64,000 nucleotides of DNA from NCBI RefSeq assembly GCF_031846345.1, contig NZ_JAVRHX010000001.1:744001-808000 (forward strand), read 5' to 3'. The stretch's first letter is position 1, and each line of letters begins with the position of its first letter. The translations under genes were made by a program, and so were the position numbers. Of this stretch, positions 1 to 7,676 are shown one piece after another. The notes under the pieces are model-generated. The model was given only the letters and a program-made list of their open reading frames with translations, did no database searches and had not been told where the DNA came from. Source of the DNA: Glaciecola petra. Its GTDB lineage: Bacteria > Pseudomonadota > Gammaproteobacteria > Enterobacterales > Alteromonadaceae.

Positions 1-672
1 GCAGGCGGCACCATTTTATTTGACGAAGTATCTGAAATGTCTATGTCTTTGCAAGCAAAATTGTTGCGAGTGCTCGAATATGGAACCTATCATCAAGTGG
101 GTGATAGTCGAGTTAAATATATAGACTGCCGAATAATTTGCACATCTTGTAAGGATCTCGCGGAAGCTGTTCAAAATGGTAAATTCAGAGAGGATTTATA
201 TTATCGGTTAAATGTACTTGGTCTTGCAATACCACCATTACGAGAACGCAAAGCAGATATTGTGTCCTTAGCAAATAAATTAGTACTACAACATTCAAAA
301 AAGCTAGGGATTCAAGCGCCAAAATTGAGTAAACCATGCATCGACTATATTGAATCTTATCCATGGCCTGGCAATATACGTCAATTAAAAAATGCTCTTT
401 ACAGAGCAATCTCTTTAATTGATGGCAACGAAATTACAAAAGAAGCAATAAAACTACCCAACTGCAGTGCTAGCGTGACTTACATCGACGAGAATTTTGA
501 CGGTACACTCGAGCAAGAAGTCAAACGATTTGAAAAAGACATGCTAAAGCGCTTGTATCCGTCTTATCCAAGTACTCGACAATTAGCCAAAAAATTAGGT
601 TTGAGTCATACGGCTATTGCGAATAAATTGCGTGAATACGGCATCTCGAAGCATTCTGTCAGGATGCAATAA
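1..672 (+). CDS. tyrR: TyrR family aromatic amino-acid regulator, C-terminal part (5' end outside window)
   Basis: The reading frame is open from base 1, so only the last 223 residues are visible. They begin in the AAA+ ATPase domain with a Walker B-type segment (GGTILFDEVSEM) and continue with the RLNVLGLAIPPLRERKADI stretch typical of sigma-54-activator-like proteins. They end in a Fis-like helix-turn-helix containing LGLSHTAIANKLREYG, which is nearly the TyrR C-terminus as I know it from enterics. TyrR binds aromatic amino acids and controls their transport, synthesis or breakdown. The maleylacetoacetate isomerase gene follows on the same strand, which fits tyrosine catabolism. The N-terminal ACT/PAS part cannot be seen. 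Confidence 0.92.
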   Translation, partial: AGGTILFDEVSEMSMSLQAKLLRVLEYGTYHQVGDSRVKYIDCRIICTSCKDLAEAVQNGKFREDLYYRLNVLGLAIPPLRERKADIVSLANKLVLQHSKKLGIQAPKLSKPCIDYIESYPWPGNIRQLKNALYRAISLIDGNEITKEAIKLPNCSASVTYIDENFDGTLEQEVKRFEKDMLKRLYPSYPSTRQLAKKLGLSHTAIANKLREYGISKHSVRMQ

Positions 673-750
673 GGGGAATTTGCCCTACATCATTTTTGTC
701 GCTATGCTTAATTGAGTGTTAAATGCTTTAGTGGATGTAGGGTAGGAATA

Positions 751-1404
751 GTGAGTATACAATTGTATGGGTATTGGCGCTCTTCAGCCAGCTATCGGGT
801 CAGAATAGCATTAAATTTAAAACACATAGATTACGAATACGTTCCCATTCACTTGGTTAAAGATGGCGGGCAACAAAAGTCAGCAAATTATCAATTATTG
901 AATCCTGCAATGCTCGTGCCGACACTCGTTGATCAAGATAAAGACATAACCTTAAATCAGTCATTGGCTATTATCGAATATCTCGATGAAGTGTACCCAG
1001 GTGAACAAACCCTTCTTCCTAAACACAAGCTTGATAGAGCAAGAGTTAGAATGCTAGCACACGACATCGCTTGTGACATACAACCTTTGGCTAACTTACG
1101 AGTATTGCATAAACTTCGCGACGAGCTGAAAGCAGAAAATGAGCAAGTTAACTATTGGGCTAAGTCGTTTATAGAATCTGGTTTTAATGCTTTAGAAAAA
1201 CGTTTGGCGACTCGGTCGGGCAAATATTGTTTTGGTTACGAGCTTAGTCTCGCAGATGTTTGTTTGGTGCCACAAGTCTACAATGCACTTAGATTCGGTG
1301 TGAAAATGGATCATTATCCCATACTCAAAAAAATATCAGAAAATTGCCAAAAGTTACCTGCTTTTGTGGAGGCCGCGCCAGAGAATCAAATTGACGCAAG
1401 CTAA
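751..1404 (+). CDS. maiA: maleylacetoacetate isomerase (zeta-class glutathione transferase)
   Basis: Predicted cytosolic glutathione-dependent enzyme that isomerises maleylacetoacetate to fumarylacetoacetate in the homogentisate branch of tyrosine breakdown. The N-terminal thioredoxin-like domain has YWRSSASYRVRIALNLK, the zeta-class active-site motif in its bacterial form, and NQSLAIIEYLDE is the usual glutathione-binding segment. The GST C-terminal helical domain follows. I chose the GTG at 751 (217 aa) because the homologous N-terminus (SIQLYGYWRSSASYRV) begins there and a purine-rich GTAGGG lies upstream. The in-frame TTG at 712 would add 13 unrelated residues. It follows tyrR closely; the other pathway genes (hmgA, fahA) are not in the window. 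Confidence 0.9.
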   Translation: MSIQLYGYWRSSASYRVRIALNLKHIDYEYVPIHLVKDGGQQKSANYQLLNPAMLVPTLVDQDKDITLNQSLAIIEYLDEVYPGEQTLLPKHKLDRARVRMLAHDIACDIQPLANLRVLHKLRDELKAENEQVNYWAKSFIESGFNALEKRLATRSGKYCFGYELSLADVCLVPQVYNALRFGVKMDHYPILKKISENCQKLPAFVEAAPENQIDAS

Positions 1405-1415
1405 TAACCTTAATG

Positions 1416-1874
1416 CTATATTGGCAGTTCGGTAGTATTTTTTACCTGTTTGAGAGCAAAAGTAGAGCTTAAATGATCAACCAGTGGCAAGCATGTTAAT
1501 TTTGACTTGAGTAATAATTCATACTCTTCGATGCTACGCACCATTACCTTTAATAAATAGTCTTTGTCACCGCTGGTAGTATGACATTCTATAATTTCGT
1601 CAATTTCTTGGACTGCCGTTTCAAATTTAGTGAGAGAATCACCATCATGATTTTTCAAGGTAACATAAATAAAGACTGACACCCCTAAACTTAATTTTTT
1701 AGCGTCCAACAAGGTCACTTTTTGACGAATTATACCCTCTGCTTCCATGCGTTTTACTCTGCGCCAACAGGGTGTATGTGACAGTCCCACATACTGGCTC
1801 AGCTCTGCCATTGAAACTGTTGCATCTTTTTGCATGACTCTAAGAATTTCACGATCAAATTTATCTAATTTCAT
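1416..1874 (-). CDS. Lrp/AsnC family transcriptional regulator
   Basis: A 152-residue protein with the standard Lrp layout. The N-terminal winged helix-turn-helix (LDKFDREILRVMQKDATVSMAELSQ begins it, recognition helix around LSHTPCWRRVKRM) is followed by a RAM ligand-binding domain (roughly residues 65-140, with HTTSGDKDYLLKV). It is divergent from leucine dehydrogenase, and a perfect 9-bp-arm palindrome lies between the two genes, so local control of the dehydrogenase by a branched-chain amino acid is a reasonable inference. The effector cannot be read from the sequence. Global Lrp is a different, more conserved protein, so I leave the symbol empty. Confidence 0.9.
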   Translation of the reverse strand: MKLDKFDREILRVMQKDATVSMAELSQYVGLSHTPCWRRVKRMEAEGIIRQKVTLLDAKKLSLGVSVFIYVTLKNHDGDSLTKFETAVQEIDEIIECHTTSGDKDYLLKVMVRSIEEYELLLKSKLTCLPLVDHLSSTFALKQVKNTTELPI

Positions 1875-1986
1875 AGTTTATCTGTTCAACATAAATAGTA
1901 TGTGTATTTCATTTTGAATATTATTGAGTTGTTATAATATGCAGTATTGACATGAAATATTACGTACAGTTTTAAAATTGTTCATA

Positions 1987-2008
1987 TTATAGGATGATTA
2001 TCCTATAA
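1987..2008. promoter_or_regulatory. perfect palindrome, candidate Lrp-type operator
   Basis: TTATAGGAT (1987-1995) and ATCCTATAA (2000-2008) form a perfect inverted repeat around a 4-base GATT centre. Its core resembles the Lrp consensus (YAG...ATT...CTR). It sits between the divergent Lrp-type regulator and leucine dehydrogenase genes, where an autoregulatory or activating site is expected. Confidence 0.5.
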
Positions 2009-2131
2009 ATACGAAATTATTACCTATCTATTTAAAAAATATAAGGTAAAGAAATTCTTCAATCGCAAAACTTGTCCTCACCTCAATCTAGTAACATCTA
2101 CAAAAGTGATTATGATTTGTTTAGGAAGTAA

Positions 2132-3187
2132 ATGAGTATCTTTGACCACCCCGATTATGACAAGCATGAAAGTATTTCGTTTATTAACGATGCTTCAACA
2201 GGCCTAAAGGCAATTATTGCTGTGCATAATACCAATTTAGGGCCTAGTGTGGGTGGGTGTCGGATGTTTCCCTATGCAAATAGTCATGCTGCTTTGGCTG
2301 ACGTGTTGCGTTTATCTTCTGGAATGTCTTATAAAGCTGCTATGGCAGGTTTACCACAGGGCGGCGGTAAGGCAGTTATTATTGGCGATCCAAAAACAGA
2401 TAAGTCTCACGCACTGATGCAAGCAATGGGTAAGTTTGTGAATTCTTGTGATGGCAAATATATTATCGCAGAAGATTCTGGCATTTCTGTTGCTGACGTG
2501 AATCAAATGGCAAAAAAGACAAAGTTTGCGGGTGGCAATACAGCACAATATTCAATCGATGGTCTACCTGCAGATGGAAACCCAGCTCCCGCAACTTCTC
2601 TTGGTGTTTTTCATAGTATCCAAGTAGCCGTTGAACATGTGTTCAATTCCGATTTGACCGGCAAGAAAGTGGCCATTCAGGGGGTTGGTCACGTGGGTTT
2701 GCGTCTGGCAAAATTGCTTCATGAAGCGGGTTGTGAATTAATGGTGTCAGATATTTTCGACGACAACCTTTTGATTGCTGAAAAGCAATTTGGTGCAACC
2801 ATAGTCAGCAATAGCGATATTCATAAACTAGATGTAGATATATTCTCGCCGTGCGCATTAGGCGGTGCAATTAACGAAAATACGATCACTTCATTGGGAG
2901 CAAGTATTATCGCCGGTGCCGCAAACAATCAATTAGCGACAAATGAGATGGATAGACTTTTATTGGAAAAAGGTATTTGTTATGTACCTGATTACCTTGC
3001 GAATGCTGGCGGTATCATCGACATACACTATCAATCAATAAAGAATGGAAGCAATGTCGGTTTGTGTGAACGAGTAGCAGGCATATCGAACACAGTCAGA
3101 GCAGTATTAGAGGAATCTAGCAGCACTGGTATACCTACCCAAACCGTGGCTAATATGAAGGCAGAAAAAATCTTATATTCTGCTTAA
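2132..3187 (+). CDS. ldh: leucine dehydrogenase (Glu/Leu/Phe/Val dehydrogenase family)
   Basis: NAD-dependent oxidative deamination of leucine (and valine/isoleucine) to the 2-oxo acid, feeding branched-chain catabolism. The 351-residue length is close to characterised leucine dehydrogenases. The glycine-rich catalytic segment PQGGGKAVIIGDP puts the catalytic lysine at position 80, and the second conserved lysine is at 68 (MSYKAAMAGLP). The Rossmann nucleotide-binding loop is GVGHVGLRLAKLL, and GAANNQL is also conserved. ATG at 2132 is preceded by AGGAAG. Substrate preference among branched-chain residues cannot be settled by eye. It is divergent from the Lrp-type regulator. Confidence 0.92.
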   Translation: MSIFDHPDYDKHESISFINDASTGLKAIIAVHNTNLGPSVGGCRMFPYANSHAALADVLRLSSGMSYKAAMAGLPQGGGKAVIIGDPKTDKSHALMQAMGKFVNSCDGKYIIAEDSGISVADVNQMAKKTKFAGGNTAQYSIDGLPADGNPAPATSLGVFHSIQVAVEHVFNSDLTGKKVAIQGVGHVGLRLAKLLHEAGCELMVSDIFDDNLLIAEKQFGATIVSNSDIHKLDVDIFSPCALGGAINENTITSLGASIIAGAANNQLATNEMDRLLLEKGICYVPDYLANAGGIIDIHYQSIKNGSNVGLCERVAGISNTVRAVLEESSSTGIPTQTVANMKAEKILYSA

Positions 3188-3266
3188 GCCCTGTTGCATA
3201 CTGAATTTTAAAAGGTCATAATGCGCCTGCAATTTGACTAGCGGTAACCCTAGTCATTTTTTCAAT

Positions 3267-3375
3267 GGTAAACTCTGGTTCTCTCGCAATGATAGCTTGG
3301 AAACCCGGTCAGGCCCGGAAGGGAGCAGCCGTACTAAGGGACTCATGTGCCGGGATGTGGCTGGAGTTTGCCACC
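3267..3375 (+). ncRNA. ffs: signal recognition particle 4.5S RNA
   Basis: Contains the invariant SRP domain IV core: GGTCAGGCCCGGAAGGGAGC, then the distal GTGCCGGGATGTGGCTGG. The ends pair as GGTAAACTC (3267-3275) with GAGTTTGCC (3364-3372), closing one long hairpin as in the E. coli 4.5S RNA. It is followed by a T-rich run (3380-3391) that probably terminates it. This RNA binds Ffh to deliver inner-membrane proteins co-translationally. End points are good to a few bases. Confidence 0.95.
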
Positions 3376-3380
3376 AATTT

Positions 3381-3656
3381 CTATTTTTTATTTGAATCTG
3401 AATGCTCGTCCAAAAAATCCACCCCAGTTTGGATGGCATGAATCACATTCATGCGCATTTGTTGGCGCTCAGAATTTGGCAAATAAAACGCCATGTCAAC
3501 TTCGTATCTAATATACCTAGGTGAAAGTTGATTAAGAGATAAGCAAGTTAAATCAGCTAAATAGTCAGCACTTTTAGTTTTGGGCAATCCAAGTTCTTCT
3601 ATATGTTCTAAGACCATGTGTTCATAGTAGTTATGTATGTCGTCGTCTAATTTCAT
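3381..3656 (-). CDS. ComFB-like protein (late competence ComFB family)
   Basis: A 91-residue acidic protein matching the ComFB pattern: an N-terminal IHNYYEHMVLEHIEELGLP segment, then DLTCLSLNQLSPRYIRYEVD (the LNxLxPRY hallmark). The family takes its name from the Bacillus comF operon; in proteobacteria its role is unsettled, though some members bind cyclic dinucleotides. It ends next to the SRP RNA gene on the opposite strand. I make no functional claim beyond family membership. Confidence 0.75.
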   Translation of the reverse strand: MKLDDDIHNYYEHMVLEHIEELGLPKTKSADYLADLTCLSLNQLSPRYIRYEVDMAFYLPNSERQQMRMNVIHAIQTGVDFLDEHSDSNKK

Positions 3657-3970
3657 AATGTGATTTTTCTTCGCTATTTTGTAATTCGCTTACTCATAGA
3701 TAATCATCGACAAAAACTGCTAAAAATTTAATTTTTTCGATAAAAAACGAACTCAAAAATCTGAATAAAATATTTGCCTTTTACGTTTATCGATAATATG
3801 TGTTGAGCAACAAGAATTTTTTCGCTTTGACTTTGTCTAGTTTCTTGACATTTATGCAACATCCTGTGAATATTTAGAAGTGTGTCCAACTTTAGTAGGG
3901 CATAAATATTAGAATATAAATCAAAATAAACCCTTATGAGCTTTGTATAAGCTTTGTTAACAGAAAAATA
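3657..3970. other. AT-rich intergenic region upstream of the TonB2-type operon
   Basis: No convincing gene lies here. It holds the start region of the ComFB-like gene (minus strand) and the probable promoter of the DUF3450-ttpC-exbBD-tonB operon. The best promoter candidate is TTGACA (3845-3850) with an AATATT-type -10 about 18 bases downstream. I looked for a 19-bp Fur box and saw only short GATAATCAT-like fragments near 3700, which is not enough to call iron control. Confidence 0.5.
3845..3874 (+). promoter_or_regulatory. candidate sigma-70 promoter of the TonB2-type operon
   Basis: A consensus -35 TTGACA at 3845-3850 is followed 18 bases later by AATATT (3869-3874) with an upstream TGTG. 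It lies about 100 bases before the first gene of the operon. The -10 match is modest, so the exact start is uncertain. Confidence 0.35.
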
Positions 3971-4756
3971 ATGGTTGGGAATATGTCCAAAATGAGCAAG
4001 AGAACTCAAATCGCATCTTGCGTGGTTGGTGCTATCGCACTAGCTTCGTCAAGTATTGCCTTTGCTGGTCCGCTAGCAGATGTGCAAAAAGAAGCGCAAA
4101 AAATTCAGGTGGCAGCTAATAAGTCGCAAGAAAAGATCAATGGTCTTTTCGAACAGTCACAAGAGCTGCTAGTCGAATATCGCGGTGTTATCGATCAAAC
4201 CGAAAACTTGAAAATATATAATGATTATCTTGCCGGGTTGGTTGCAGACCAACAACGAGTAATCGACTCTTTGCAATCGCAAATCGATTCTATCGAAGAA
4301 ACAAAACAAAATATCGTACCTTTGATGGGAAGAATGATTGATAGTTTGGAACAATTCATTAATCTTGATATTCCGATCAATCTTCAGGAACGTTTAGACC
4401 GCGTTGAGCGTCTTAGAGACCTTATGGGTAACTCTAGCGTTACGGTGTCTGAACAATTTCGTCAGGTACTAGACGCATATTCTATTGAAAACGAATATGG
4501 TACACGTATTCAGTCTTACACAGGTACGATAGATGCGAGTGGCACACAAGTTTCTGTTGACTTCTTTAACCTTGGACGAGCAGCACTTGTTGCGCTTAGT
4601 TTAGACCAAGAAAACGCATGGGTGTGGGATAATGACTCACGTTCATGGCAACAATTAGGTGATGAGTTTTTAGACTCTACCATTCAAGCTGTCCGCATGG
4701 CACAAGGTTTGGTGCCTGAAGATTTAGTAGAAATTCCAATTAGAGCAGCGGAGTAA
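3971..4756 (+). CDS. DUF3450 periplasmic coiled-coil protein of the TonB2-type operon
   Basis: A 261-residue protein with a Sec signal peptide (IASCVVGAIALASSSIAFAG, cleavage after AFA). A long region rich in K, E and Q follows, predicted coiled coil over roughly residues 35-125, and then a mixed alpha/beta C-terminus. It is the DUF3450 family protein that typically opens this ExbB/TonB cluster in Alteromonadales and Vibrio. It probably assembles with TtpC in the periplasm, but its molecular role is not known. Possible starts are ATG 3971, 3983 and 3992; none has a strong Shine-Dalgarno. It is 6 bases upstream of ttpC, which implies co-transcription. Confidence 0.85.
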   Translation: MVGNMSKMSKRTQIASCVVGAIALASSSIAFAGPLADVQKEAQKIQVAANKSQEKINGLFEQSQELLVEYRGVIDQTENLKIYNDYLAGLVADQQRVIDSLQSQIDSIEETKQNIVPLMGRMIDSLEQFINLDIPINLQERLDRVERLRDLMGNSSVTVSEQFRQVLDAYSIENEYGTRIQSYTGTIDASGTQVSVDFFNLGRAALVALSLDQENAWVWDNDSRSWQQLGDEFLDSTIQAVRMAQGLVPEDLVEIPIRAAE

Positions 4757-4762
4757 AGATTA

Positions 4763-6121
4763 ATGAAAACAACTATAAAAGCACTAATCGCGACTGCTTC
4801 CGTTACGTTGACGGCAGGGTTTGCAAATGCACAAGCACCAGCGACCTTACAAGAGTTATTAGACCAAGTAAAAAATAACCGGGTTTCTGAGGCTAGTATT
4901 AATCAAGAGCGAGAAAGAGAGTTTCTCGATGCTCGCGCTGACAAGCAAGCATTGTTGCGCAGAGCGCAAGCTCAATTGCGTGCCGAAGAACAACGCGGTG
5001 ACCGTTTGCAAGCTTCATTCACAAATAACGAGCAAACTATTATCGATAAAGAAGTTGAGCTTGACCAAGCTTCAGGTACTTTAGGTGAAATGTTTGGTGT
5101 TGTTCGTCAGGCATCAGCAGATGCTTATGGCCGTATTTCAACATCAATTGTGAGTGCTCAGATGCCAGGCCGTGAAGCATTTTTGGCTGAGATGTCACAG
5201 GACACAAAAGGCTTACCTAACATACGTGAGTTAGAAGAGTTATGGATATCTTTGCAAACAGAGATGACTGCTTCTGGGCAAATCGCTAAATTTACTGCAG
5301 ATGTAGTAGATTTGGAAGGTGGCGTCACGTCTCAAGAAGTCGTAAGGATTGGTACATTTAACCTAGTGGGTGAAGAAGGTTATTTAGTTTATAACGATGA
5401 AGAAAAAACCATTCAGCCACTTGGACGCCAACCAGAAAGCTATCAAGTTTCATCAACAGCTGACTTGCGTGGTTTAACTAGTGGTACTACGGCAGTTTAT
5501 GTTGACCCTTCTCGTGGTGCAATACTTAACTTGTTTAAGCAAAAAGCAACCTTAGAAGAACGCTATCATGCTGGTGGTATCGTGGGATATATCATTACGG
5601 GTATGTTGACAATTGGTTTATTAATTGGCTTGTTCAAAATTATTCAGCTTACTTTGGTTGGCGGTAAAATGCGTGGCCAGTTGAACAATATTGATAACCC
5701 ATCTAATACCAACCCACTCGGTCGTATTTTAACGGTTTACAGTGCTAATAAATCAGCTGATGTTGAGTCTCTCGAACTTAAATTAGATGAAGCGATACTC
5801 AAAGAATTACCAAGTGTTGAATCGGGCATCAATATCATCAAGATTTTTGCTGCGATAGCGCCTCTACTTGGTCTACTAGGTACTGTACTGGGTATGATAA
5901 TGACCTTCCAACAAATTACTTTGTTTGGTACGGGCGACCCAAGAATAATGGCTGGTTCAATCTCAATGGCACTTGTGACCACGGCTCAAGGTATTATTGC
6001 GGCACTTCCGTTAATCCTTATGCACAGCATTGTAGCTGGTCGCGCTAAGTCTATTGTTCATATTTTAGATGAGCAAACTGCCGGTATTGTTGCCGCGCAC
6101 GCAGAGTCGGAGCAAGCATAA
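4763..6121 (+). CDS. ttpC: TtpC-like large ExbB/TolQ-family protein
   Basis: A 452-residue protein with a signal peptide (ending AGFANAQA), a long periplasmic coiled-coil region (about 25-130) and a middle domain. A C-terminal MotA/TolQ/ExbB proton-channel domain has transmembrane stretches at about residues 270-295, 365-385 and 400-425 and the signature GLLGTVLGMIMTF. That is about twice the size of a normal ExbB, as in the Vibrio TonB2-system protein TtpC, which is needed for that system to work. It is the second gene of a tight operon and is followed at once by a normal-sized ExbB. The symbol is by analogy; the substrates energised are unknown. Confidence 0.87.
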   Translation: MKTTIKALIATASVTLTAGFANAQAPATLQELLDQVKNNRVSEASINQEREREFLDARADKQALLRRAQAQLRAEEQRGDRLQASFTNNEQTIIDKEVELDQASGTLGEMFGVVRQASADAYGRISTSIVSAQMPGREAFLAEMSQDTKGLPNIRELEELWISLQTEMTASGQIAKFTADVVDLEGGVTSQEVVRIGTFNLVGEEGYLVYNDEEKTIQPLGRQPESYQVSSTADLRGLTSGTTAVYVDPSRGAILNLFKQKATLEERYHAGGIVGYIITGMLTIGLLIGLFKIIQLTLVGGKMRGQLNNIDNPSNTNPLGRILTVYSANKSADVESLELKLDEAILKELPSVESGINIIKIFAAIAPLLGLLGTVLGMIMTFQQITLFGTGDPRIMAGSISMALVTTAQGIIAALPLILMHSIVAGRAKSIVHILDEQTAGIVAAHAESEQA

Positions 6122-6122
6122 T

Positions 6123-6647
6123 ATGTTATTCCTAATCGGATTATGGGAATCCGTCAGGGAATTCATCGCAACCGGTGGTGACGTACTTTATTTCGTCGCT
6201 GCTGCGCTCTTCTTAATGTGGGTATTAATGATTGAGCGCTTCTGGTACTTGACGTCCGTGTTTCCAACAGTGAGAAAGAAAATTATTTCTGACTGGGATG
6301 CACGAACCGACACTACCTCTTGGTATGCGCATCGAATCCGTGACCAATGGATTTCACAGGCTTCTGATGGATTAAATGCTAGATTGTTAATTATCAGAAC
6401 TTTAGTTGCAATGTGTCCTCTAATAGGATTATTAGGAACTGTTACTGGAATGATAGGGGTGTTTGAAACTATGGCCACCCAAGGAACTGGTAACCCTAGA
6501 TTGATGGCAGCTGGTATTTCAATGGCAACCATTCCTACCATGGCTGGTATGGTCGCTGCGCTTTCAGGTTTATTCTTTAGTTCGCGTCTTGAAGCTAAAG
6601 CTAAAATGTTGAAAGAAAAGCTTGTTGATAGCTTGCCACATCACTAA
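6123..6647 (+). CDS. exbB: ExbB-type proton channel subunit
   Basis: A 174-residue inner-membrane protein of the MotA/TolQ/ExbB family. It has an N-terminal membrane segment (VLYFVAAALFLMWVLMIERF) and two C-terminal segments containing CPLIGLLGTVTGMIGVFETM and PTMAGMVAALSGLFF. Together with ExbD it converts the proton-motive force into TonB movement. I use ATG 6123, one base after the ttpC stop, since upstream in-frame codons only overlap ttpC. The C-terminal ExbB domain is a paralogue of the one at the end of TtpC, so the operon encodes two channel-type subunits. Confidence 0.92.
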   Translation: MLFLIGLWESVREFIATGGDVLYFVAAALFLMWVLMIERFWYLTSVFPTVRKKIISDWDARTDTTSWYAHRIRDQWISQASDGLNARLLIIRTLVAMCPLIGLLGTVTGMIGVFETMATQGTGNPRLMAAGISMATIPTMAGMVAALSGLFFSSRLEAKAKMLKEKLVDSLPHH

Positions 6648-6658
6648 ACGAGGTTGTT

Positions 6659-7060
6659 ATGGGACGTAAAGTTAGAGAAGAAGGAGAAGATGCAGCAATT
6701 GATATGACGCCGATGCTTGATATCGTGTTTATCATGTTGATCTTCTTCATAGTGACGACCGTTTTTGTTAAGCAAGCGGGTATTGAAGTAAACAAACCTG
6801 AGGGCGTTACGGCCGTTAAGTTTAAAAACGCCAACATATTTATCGCAGTAACAGAAGACGGCAAAGTATGGATGGACAGGCGCGAAATATCATTAGAAGC
6901 GGTTAGAGCGAACTTGGAAAAATTATTATTAGAGCAGCCTACAGATGCAGTTTTTATTCAGGCTGACTCTAAGGCTAAGCACGGTATAGTTGTCGAGATA
7001 ATGGACCAAGTAAAAGCTGCTGGTATTGATCGAGTCGCTGTTGCAGTTGAGGGCAATTAA
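6659..7060 (+). CDS. exbD: ExbD biopolymer transport protein
   Basis: 133 residues: a short cytoplasmic N-terminus, one membrane helix carrying the proton-relevant aspartate (MTPMLDIVFIMLIFFIVTT, Asp21), and a small periplasmic domain ending FIQADSKAKHGIVVEIMDQVKAAGIDRVAVAVE. This is the standard ExbD/TolR layout and length. It partners ExbB (upstream) and TonB (downstream, 2-base gap) in the energy-transducing complex. Confidence 0.95.
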   Translation: MGRKVREEGEDAAIDMTPMLDIVFIMLIFFIVTTVFVKQAGIEVNKPEGVTAVKFKNANIFIAVTEDGKVWMDRREISLEAVRANLEKLLLEQPTDAVFIQADSKAKHGIVVEIMDQVKAAGIDRVAVAVEGN

Positions 7061-7062
7061 TT

Positions 7063-7674
7063 ATGTTAAGAATGATAATCTCTATATTTTTAGGTGCCGG
7101 CGTTGCGTTTGCTCTTTTTGTAGTAATGGCAAAGCTTGTTGAGAATACTGATGCTCCAGGCGATAAGCCGCCACCAGCTCCTATAATTGACATAATAATG
7201 CAACAACCTGACGAAGCGACACAAACGCGTGTGCGGCAGCCACCGCCACCACCGCCGCCTCCTCAGGAGCCGCCAAAAGTAGAATTGGTTGAGCCTGATG
7301 TAGTTGAACCAGACGCGAATGCGTTTAGTTTGGCAGTACCAAGCATTGATACCGGTGGTGTAGGTGTCAACATTGGTGGTATTGGTGCGATGCAAGATGG
7401 TGAAGCGACGCCTATATTCAGAATGGACCCTAAATATCCACCTGAAGCTGCGCGTGACGGGCGAGAAGGTTGGGTGCAGTTATCGTTTACAATAAACGAA
7501 GTCGGTGGAGTTGAAGACGTAGAGGTGATTGATGCTCAACCAAAACGTATATTCGACCGGGAAGCAAAGCGTGCGCTACGCAAGTGGAAATACAAGCCAA
7601 AAGTAGTTGACGGGGTAGCCCAAAGGCAGCCTGGTTTGAAAGTTCGTCTTGATTTCACTCTAGATGGTGGTTAG
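7063..7674 (+). CDS. tonB: TonB2-type energy transducer
   Basis: 203 residues. One N-terminal membrane anchor (residues about 3-25) is followed by a proline-rich periplasmic spacer (PPPPPPPPQEPP near residue 65) and a C-terminal TonB domain (about 115-203) with YPPEAARDGREGWVQLSF and the typical FDREAKRALRKWKYKP. It is shorter than classical TonB1 and clustered with ttpC, as in TonB2 systems. It carries energy from ExbBD to outer-membrane receptors such as the one at 11.9-14.0 kb, though which receptors it serves is not shown. Confidence 0.93.
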   Translation: MLRMIISIFLGAGVAFALFVVMAKLVENTDAPGDKPPPAPIIDIIMQQPDEATQTRVRQPPPPPPPPQEPPKVELVEPDVVEPDANAFSLAVPSIDTGGVGVNIGGIGAMQDGEATPIFRMDPKYPPEAARDGREGWVQLSFTINEVGGVEDVEVIDAQPKRIFDREAKRALRKWKYKPKVVDGVAQRQPGLKVRLDFTLDGG

Positions 7675-7676
7675 AT

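Noticed and set aside
3254..3439. Minus-strand open frame across the SRP RNA gene
   Set aside because: It is the complement of a structured RNA and ends inside the ComFB-like gene; no coding support.
3694..3712. Fur box before the TonB2-type operon
   Set aside because: Only a GATAATCAT half is visible; it does not reach a 19-bp match.
3728..4009. 93-codon minus-strand frame upstream of the DUF3450 gene
   Set aside because: It overlaps the operon promoter region and the DUF3450 start, has no family features and low-complexity sequence.
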